From assembly GCA_964460315.1 (NCBI GenBank), contig CAYWPQ010000003.1, positions 1-64,000 of the forward strand: a stretch of DNA of 64,000 nt. Reading direction: 5' to 3'. Both the position numbers and the translations under genes were made by a program. Below, piece by piece: positions 59,864 through 64,000 of this stretch (positions are counted from its first letter, which is position 1; every line of letters begins with the position of its first letter). A model generated the notes under the pieces. The model did no database searches and had not been told where the DNA came from. It worked only from the letters and a program-made list of their open reading frames with translations. Source of the DNA: Lacustribacter sp964460315 (GTDB lineage: Bacteria > Pseudomonadota > Gammaproteobacteria > Burkholderiales > Burkholderiaceae_A).

Positions 59864-60095
59864 ATTCTTTAACAAGCCGCTGCACACGTGGGCTCATTTG
59901 AGCGCCGTGGCTGCGCCAGTATTCGATGCGGTCCATGGCGACGCGAAGCTTTTCTTCTTTGCCCGAGGCCACGGGATTAAAAAACCCCACACGCTCGATG
60001 AAGTTACCGTCACGACGGCTGCGGGAATCCGTGGCCACCATATGAAAGTAAGGGCGCTTGTGGGCGCCGCCGCGAGCTAGACGAATAATGACCAT
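59838..60095 (-). CDS. rpsP: 30S ribosomal protein S16
   Basis: An 85-residue ribosomal protein: MVIIRLARGGAHKRPYFHMVATDSRSRRDGNFIERVGFFNP, then LRVAMDRIEYWRSHGAQMSPRVQRLVKEF. It is the first gene of rpsP-rimM-trmD-rplS. Upstream (60096-60221) is a 126-base intergenic stretch with a direct repeat GGTCTTGAAATC at 60123-60134 and 60143-60154. Confidence 0.97.
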   Translation of the reverse strand: MVIIRLARGGAHKRPYFHMVATDSRSRRDGNFIERVGFFNPVASGKEEKLRVAMDRIEYWRSHGAQMSPRVQRLVKEFAAQKPAA

Positions 60096-60122
60096 TGCAA
60101 CAATCCTTTAGTGAAATACCTT

Positions 60123-60154
60123 GGTCTTGAAATCTCTTTCAAGGTCTTGAAATC
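60123..60154. repeat. Direct and inverted repeats upstream of rpsP
   Basis: GGTCTTGAAATC occurs at 60123-60134 and again at 60143-60154. The same bases also contain CTTGAAA-TCTC-TTTCAAG, an inverted repeat. It lies about 28 to 60 bases before rpsP, where promoter elements of the operon are expected. No regulator is suggested by the sequence. Confidence 0.5.
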
Positions 60155-60221
60155 GAACCCCGCCCAAAACCCAAGCTTGGGCTGGTCAGGAAAAGCCCTC
60201 GATTTTAGCACCAGAGCCTTT

Positions 60222-61169
60222 TCAAGCCAAGGCCTGGGTTAATTCGGGGACAATCTGAAATAGGTCGCCGACGAGGCCGTAATCGGCAACCTGGAAGATT
60301 GGGGCCTCGGGGTCTTGGTTAATTGCCACAATGACCTTGGAATCTTTCATGCCGGCAAGGTGCTGAATCGCCCCTGAAATGCCAACGGCGATGTAAAGCT
60401 GAGGGGCGACCACCTTCCCCGTCTGCCCCACCTGCCAGTCGTTGGGGGCATAGCCAGCATCCACAGCGGCCCGACTCGCCCCCATGGCCGCACCCAATTG
60501 GTCTGCCAGTTTTTCCAGAAGGGCGAAGTTTTCCTTCGAACCCATGGCACGCCCACCGGAAACAACCACTTTGGCCGCGGTCAATTCGGGGCGGGCCAAC
60601 ACGGCAATCTCACGGGAGACGAAGGCAGCGGACTTCGCGGGTGCCGGGGCGACCGCGACGGGCTCGACCGTCACTGCTGGCTGGCTTGCGGCAGCCTCAA
60701 ACGCCGTGCCGCGCACGGTCATCAGCTTCACCGCGTCGGAGGACTGCACCGTGGCAATGACATTGCCGGCGTAGATGGGACGCTTAAAGGTGTCGGCCGA
60801 GAGAATCTCGATAACGTCGGACACCTGTGCGATGTCCATCTTCGCCGCCACCCGTGGCGCGACATTTTTTCCAAAAGCTGTTGCAGGAAAGACAAGCGCA
60901 TGAAATCCATGCACGACAGAGAGCACCTGCGCCGCAACAGGCTCGGCCACCTGATCAGCAAGGTGCGGTGCGTCGGCCAGCAAGACCCTGGCAACACCCG
61001 CGATGGATGCGGCCGCGGTCGCGGCACCCTGGGCGCCATGACCAGCCACCAAGACATGAATCTCACCGCCACCAGCAACTTCGACCAGGCGAGAAGCCGC
61101 AGCGACGGCGTTCGAGGTCACGGGACGGAGCTGATCGTTTCCGTGTTCGGCAATCACAAGAATTTTCAT
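60222..61169 (-). CDS. etfA: Electron transfer flavoprotein subunit alpha
   Basis: A 315-residue FAD-binding subunit. KILVIAEHGNDQLRPVTSNAVAAA starts the N-terminal domain. The C-terminal FAD domain has VVSGGRAMGSKENFALLEKLADQLGAAMGASRAAVDAGY, GQTGKVVAPQLYIAVGISGAIQHLAGM and AINQDPEAPIFQVADYGLVGDLF, all canonical. With EtfB it passes electrons from acyl-CoA and other dehydrogenases to ETF-quinone oxidoreductase. ATG 61169 has AAGG eight bases upstream; ATG 61175 is the alternative. Ten bases after etfB. Confidence 0.97.
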   Translation of the reverse strand: MKILVIAEHGNDQLRPVTSNAVAAASRLVEVAGGGEIHVLVAGHGAQGAATAAASIAGVARVLLADAPHLADQVAEPVAAQVLSVVHGFHALVFPATAFGKNVAPRVAAKMDIAQVSDVIEILSADTFKRPIYAGNVIATVQSSDAVKLMTVRGTAFEAAASQPAVTVEPVAVAPAPAKSAAFVSREIAVLARPELTAAKVVVSGGRAMGSKENFALLEKLADQLGAAMGASRAAVDAGYAPNDWQVGQTGKVVAPQLYIAVGISGAIQHLAGMKDSKVIVAINQDPEAPIFQVADYGLVGDLFQIVPELTQALA

Positions 61170-61179
61170 CGTCATGACC

Positions 61180-61929
61180 TTAAACCACCTTGGCTTCGTT
61201 GCGGAGTTTGTCGACCAGTGTGGCGACATCGGGAACTTTGATTCCGGCCTTGCGAGTTGGCGGGTCTTCCGCTTTGAGGAGCTTCAGTCGGCTGGCCGTA
61301 TCGACGCCCCAATCGGCTGGACTCGAGGTTTCGATGGGCTTTTTCTTGGCCTTCATGATGTTGGGCAGGGTGACATAGCGCGGTTCGTTCAAGCGCAGAT
61401 CCGTGGTGATGACCGCAGGCATCGACATGCTTAGGGTTTCAAGCCCGCCGTCAATTTCGCGGGTGACGTGCACCTGACCACCATCCACTTGCACCTTGGA
61501 GGCAAAAGTCGCCTGCGGAACATCCCAAAGCGCGGCCAGCATCTGACCGGTCTGATTGGCATCATCATCAATGGCTTGCTTGCCCATGATGACCAGCTGA
61601 ACCGCCTCTTTTTCAGCAATTGCCTTCAGCAGCTTGGCGACAGCGAGCGGCTCGAGCACCTGGTCCGTCTGGACGTGAATGCCTCGGTCGGCACCGATGG
61701 CCATGGCCGTGCGAAGGACATCCTGAGCCTGAGTCACACCACAGCTGACGGCGATGATCTCCGTCGCGAGCCCAGCTTCTTTCATGCGGGTGGCTTCTTC
61801 GATGGCAATCTCGTCGAACGGATTCATCGACATCTTGACATTGGCAATATCAACATCGGACTGATCCGGTTTGACACGCACCTTCACGTTGTAATCCACA
61901 ACGCGCTTCACAGGGACAAGAATTTTCAT
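61180..61929 (-). CDS. etfB: Electron transfer flavoprotein subunit beta
   Basis: A 249-residue AMP-binding subunit. KILVPVKRVVDYNVKVRVKPD begins the protein; NPFDEIAIEEATRMKEAG, IGADRGIHVQTD and the recognition-loop region LVIMGKQAIDDDANQTGQMLAALWDVPQATFAS are conserved. ATG 61929 is used, as longer in-frame starts would run into the divergent mltB promoter region. First gene of etfBA, with 78 bases to mltB. Confidence 0.97.
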   Translation of the reverse strand: MKILVPVKRVVDYNVKVRVKPDQSDVDIANVKMSMNPFDEIAIEEATRMKEAGLATEIIAVSCGVTQAQDVLRTAMAIGADRGIHVQTDQVLEPLAVAKLLKAIAEKEAVQLVIMGKQAIDDDANQTGQMLAALWDVPQATFASKVQVDGGQVHVTREIDGGLETLSMSMPAVITTDLRLNEPRYVTLPNIMKAKKKPIETSSPADWGVDTASRLKLLKAEDPPTRKAGIKVPDVATLVDKLRNEAKVV

Positions 61930-62007
61930 AACAATGGGCGTTCGCTGAACAGTGAAATAAGCCACTATTCTAATGTGTTCGGCCCACACCAACCCCGAGA
62001 AAGGCAG

Positions 62008-63123
62008 ATGCCCCCACCCATGAAACGCCAACGTCGACAATTCACAGGATGGCTCTCCGGTGCGCTGCTGACGTTACTGGCACCTGCCCTGTCTGCTCGG
62101 GCGCAGGCGGGGGGTGCGACCACCGCGGAATTCACCCAACGCCTGGCCGAACGACTGCGTTTCGGATGGCTTGGTCGAAGTGACGTGCAGTCCTTCATTT
62201 CGGAGATGACCGACCGTCACGGCTGGCCCCGGGAATGGCTTGAAACCCATTTCGCGCAAATCAAAAGTCAGCCCCGTGCGCTTTCCCTGATGAATCCACC
62301 CCCACCGTCGCCTGATGAGCCTGCACGAAAGCGCTCATGGGCTCGCTATCAGTCTCAGCATGCTGATCAAAGCCGCGTGGAATTAGGGAAAGCTTTCATG
62401 GAAGAACATGCCAAGGTTTTCCGGAATGTCTCCAAGCAGTCCGGTGTTCCGCCCGAAGTGATTGCGGCGATCTTGGGTGTGGAAACCAAGTTCGGGAAAA
62501 TTACGGGAAACTTTCCGGCATTTGAAACGCTGGCCACCCTCGCGTTTGACTCTCCGCGGCGGGGTGACTTTTTTCGTCAAGAGCTTGAGTCGCTCTTGTG
62601 GCTGGCGAAAAATGACCGGCTCAGCCTGACCGACACCAGGGGATCATTCGCGGGTGCGCTCGGCTTTCCCCAGTTCATGCCCTCGTCGTGGCGACGGTTC
62701 GCGATCGGTTATCACTCCAAGAATGAACCCGACCTTCTGGGCAATCCGCACGACGCCATTGCGTCGATTGGTAATTTTTTAAAAATGCATGGCTGGGTTC
62801 GAGGTGCGCCAAGCCATGTGCATGCACTGGCCACCGAAGGCACCAACCCCGCACATTTTGTAGCGCCAAAACTCACCCCCATCCATACCGTTGCAGAAAT
62901 CGAGTCGGCTGGAATTCGACAAGCCGTCCCGGAGCGACTTAAGCCTGCCATGGCAGCAAGTCTGATCGATCTTCCAGAATCGGACGACACCGTGAGCTAT
63001 TGGTTTGCCGCGCAGAATTTCTTTGTCATCACCCAATACAACCGCAGCTTCATGTATGCGGCAGCGGTACTGACACTTGCCGATTCGCTGGCCAAGCCCC
63101 TTGACGCCGAAAATGGCGGCTGA
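62008..63123 (+). CDS. mltB: Lytic murein transglycosylase B-type
   Basis: A 371-residue exported enzyme that cleaves peptidoglycan glycan strands to 1,6-anhydro products. The twin-arginine-rich N-terminus (KRQRRQFTGWLSGALLTLLAPALSARAQA) is a signal peptide without a lipobox, so the protein is probably soluble in the periplasm. The catalytic Glu is in AAILGVETKFGKITGNF (about residue 159). ALGFPQFMPSSWRRFA and the C-terminal region are typical of the family. ATG 62008 follows AAAGG closely; ATG 62020 is possible. Confidence 0.92.
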   Translation: MPPPMKRQRRQFTGWLSGALLTLLAPALSARAQAGGATTAEFTQRLAERLRFGWLGRSDVQSFISEMTDRHGWPREWLETHFAQIKSQPRALSLMNPPPPSPDEPARKRSWARYQSQHADQSRVELGKAFMEEHAKVFRNVSKQSGVPPEVIAAILGVETKFGKITGNFPAFETLATLAFDSPRRGDFFRQELESLLWLAKNDRLSLTDTRGSFAGALGFPQFMPSSWRRFAIGYHSKNEPDLLGNPHDAIASIGNFLKMHGWVRGAPSHVHALATEGTNPAHFVAPKLTPIHTVAEIESAGIRQAVPERLKPAMAASLIDLPESDDTVSYWFAAQNFFVITQYNRSFMYAAAVLTLADSLAKPLDAENGG

Positions 63124-63715
63124 CCTGCGGCTGTCGATGCGATGCATTGTTTGGGCTGCCCGTCAGTCCGCACTGATTCGAGTTGCGCTCGCGGTCACCG
63201 CCGCTGCAGCTCTGCTGACGGGATGTCTGAACGAATCCACCGCAAGCCCTCCGCCGGGACCCTACCGCATCAGTGAGGTTCACGACGGCGATTCTTTCAA
63301 CCTCACCGCAAAAGGCGGAGAGAAGGTTCGGGTTCGGATTGCCGGTATCGACGCGCCCGAGCGGGAACAGCCTTACGGGCAGCAATCGAGACGATCGCTT
63401 GAGGCCATGCTTCAGTCGGGGACGATTGAGCTTGAAGCGATCAAAAAGGATCGGTTCGATCGTTGGGTGGCCAATGTCTCCATTCAGGGGCAAGACCTTG
63501 GGCTCATGCAGATTGCCAGCGGCTACGCATGGTTTTTTCGTCGCTACCAAGACGACTTGCCTGCGAGCATGCAGCGTCAGTACGATCAGGCCGAAGCCAA
63601 TGCTCGCCGGGACTTCAAGGGATTATGGGTTGGCCTGCGCGCAGCATCCTCGAACCCAGCCCTGGCACCCGAGCCTCCCTGGATGTATCGCGAACGCATG
63701 CGAAAAAGCCGTTAG
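63113..63715 (+). CDS. Lipoprotein thermonuclease (SNase-like)
   Basis: A 200-residue nuclease. The N-terminal signal ends LLTGC, a lipobox, so it is probably a lipoprotein. The staphylococcal nuclease fold shows RISEVHDGDSFNLTA, VRIAGIDAPEREQPYGQQSR (catalytic Arg and Ca-site Asp) and DRFDRWVANVSIQGQDLGLMQIASGYAW (second catalytic Arg). ATG 63113 overlaps the end of mltB by 11 bases; ATG 63137 is the alternative. Role in scavenging external nucleic acid, possibly for phosphate, is only a suggestion. Confidence 0.9.
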   Translation: MAADLRLSMRCIVWAARQSALIRVALAVTAAAALLTGCLNESTASPPPGPYRISEVHDGDSFNLTAKGGEKVRVRIAGIDAPEREQPYGQQSRRSLEAMLQSGTIELEAIKKDRFDRWVANVSIQGQDLGLMQIASGYAWFFRRYQDDLPASMQRQYDQAEANARRDFKGLWVGLRAASSNPALAPEPPWMYRERMRKSR

Positions 63716-63734
63716 GCAATCGTCTCTCGAAGAA

Positions 63735-64000
63735 CTATTTCTTTAACTGTCGCTGACGCAAGGCTTCGTAACAAACGACACCACAGGCCACGGAGACATT
63801 GAGGCTTTCCACCGAGCCCTGCATCGGAAGCCTTACCAGCAGATCACAGCGTTCACGGGTGAGCCTTCGCATCCCCTCGCCTTCGGCACCCAGCACCAGA
63901 GCCACCCTGCCGGTAAGGTCCGTGGCGTAGAGCGACTGCTCGGCCTCGCCTGCCAGGCCAATCACCATGTAATCCGCCTGCTGAAGTTCCTCAATCGCGC
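63735..64000 (-). CDS. rlmB: 23S rRNA (guanosine-2'-O)-methyltransferase RlmB, C-terminal part
   Basis: The stop is TAG at 63737-63735 and the frame is open to the right edge, leaving about 87 residues. GLAGEAEQSLYATDLTGRVALVLGAEGEGMRRLTRERCDLLVRLPMQGSVESLNVSVACGVVCYEALRQ is the SpoU/TrmH knot with motifs NVSVA and GAEGEGM, closest to RlmB, which methylates G2251. The N-terminal part is outside the window, so other TrmH-family enzymes are possible. Confidence 0.85.
   Translation of the reverse strand, partial: AIEELQQADYMVIGLAGEAEQSLYATDLTGRVALVLGAEGEGMRRLTRERCDLLVRLPMQGSVESLNVSVACGVVCYEALRQRQLKK

Noticed and set aside
61468..62007. An in-frame 5' extension of mltB across etfB
   Set aside because: It would lie antisense to a conserved gene and would place the signal peptide in the middle of the protein.

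Overview
The window reads as a draft or metagenome-derived piece of a betaproteobacterial chromosome, probably order Burkholderiales. This is inferred from gene order (trxA-rho-rpmE2; carA-carB-greA-rlmE-ftsH-folP-glmM followed by pst genes; dnaX-ebfC-recR; rpsP-rimM-trmD-rplS), a short 4.5S-type SRP RNA and a type B ribosomal protein L31. Gene density is very high. Many neighbours overlap by 4 to 8 bases and several convergent pairs overlap by 60 to 96 bases. I see no insertion sequence, prophage or CRISPR array. One 100-base N gap (9275-9374) is flanked by an identical 55-base repeat and looks like an unjoined assembly overlap.

Layout. 0-5.6 kb: end of a thioredoxin-like gene, a CcdA-like membrane protein, an orphan ATP-grasp enzyme, a renalase-like FAD oxidoreductase, an atypical SDR, and divergent Rrf2 and MerR regulators. 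5.6-14.9 kb: mtgA, two paralogous exported methyltransferases on either side of a YhiN-type flavoprotein and a TauE exporter, an APC permease, a DctPQM TRAP transporter and yggX. 15-30 kb: a phosphate-centred region (phoU, rpiA, a YkgJ protein, arsJ with its GAPDH, a family 4 glycosyltransferase, an Mpo1-like membrane protein, a membrane-anchored class III aminotransferase, psd, three tRNAs, pstBACS, olsB, plcP). 30-40 kb: glmM, folP, ftsH, rlmE, greA, carB, carA. 40-49 kb: MAPEG protein, recR, ebfC, dnaX, SRP RNA and an AddAB-type nuclease pair. 49-64 kb: trxA, rho, rpmE2, a GT39-like membrane protein, a MATE exporter, orn, rsgA, a CobD/AmpE-like protein, a Nudix CoA hydrolase, rplS-trmD-rimM-rpsP, etfAB, mltB, a thermonuclease and the end of rlmB.

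The most coherent story is the 15-30 kb region. Arrays of 7-base CTGTCAT-like repeats at an exact 11-base pitch, the layout of a PhoB binding site, lie upstream of the glycosyltransferase-GAPDH-arsJ operon, the Mpo1-like gene, the plcP-olsB operon and, more weakly, the aminotransferase. Together these genes would import phosphate at high affinity (Pst), strip phospholipid headgroups (PlcP), build phosphate-free lipids (glycosyltransferase, OlsB) and expel the arsenate that Pst brings in (GAPDH plus ArsJ). The island separates pstSCAB from phoU.

A second theme is compaction: intrinsic terminators of ftsH, rpmE2 and rplS lie inside the 5' coding region of the next gene.
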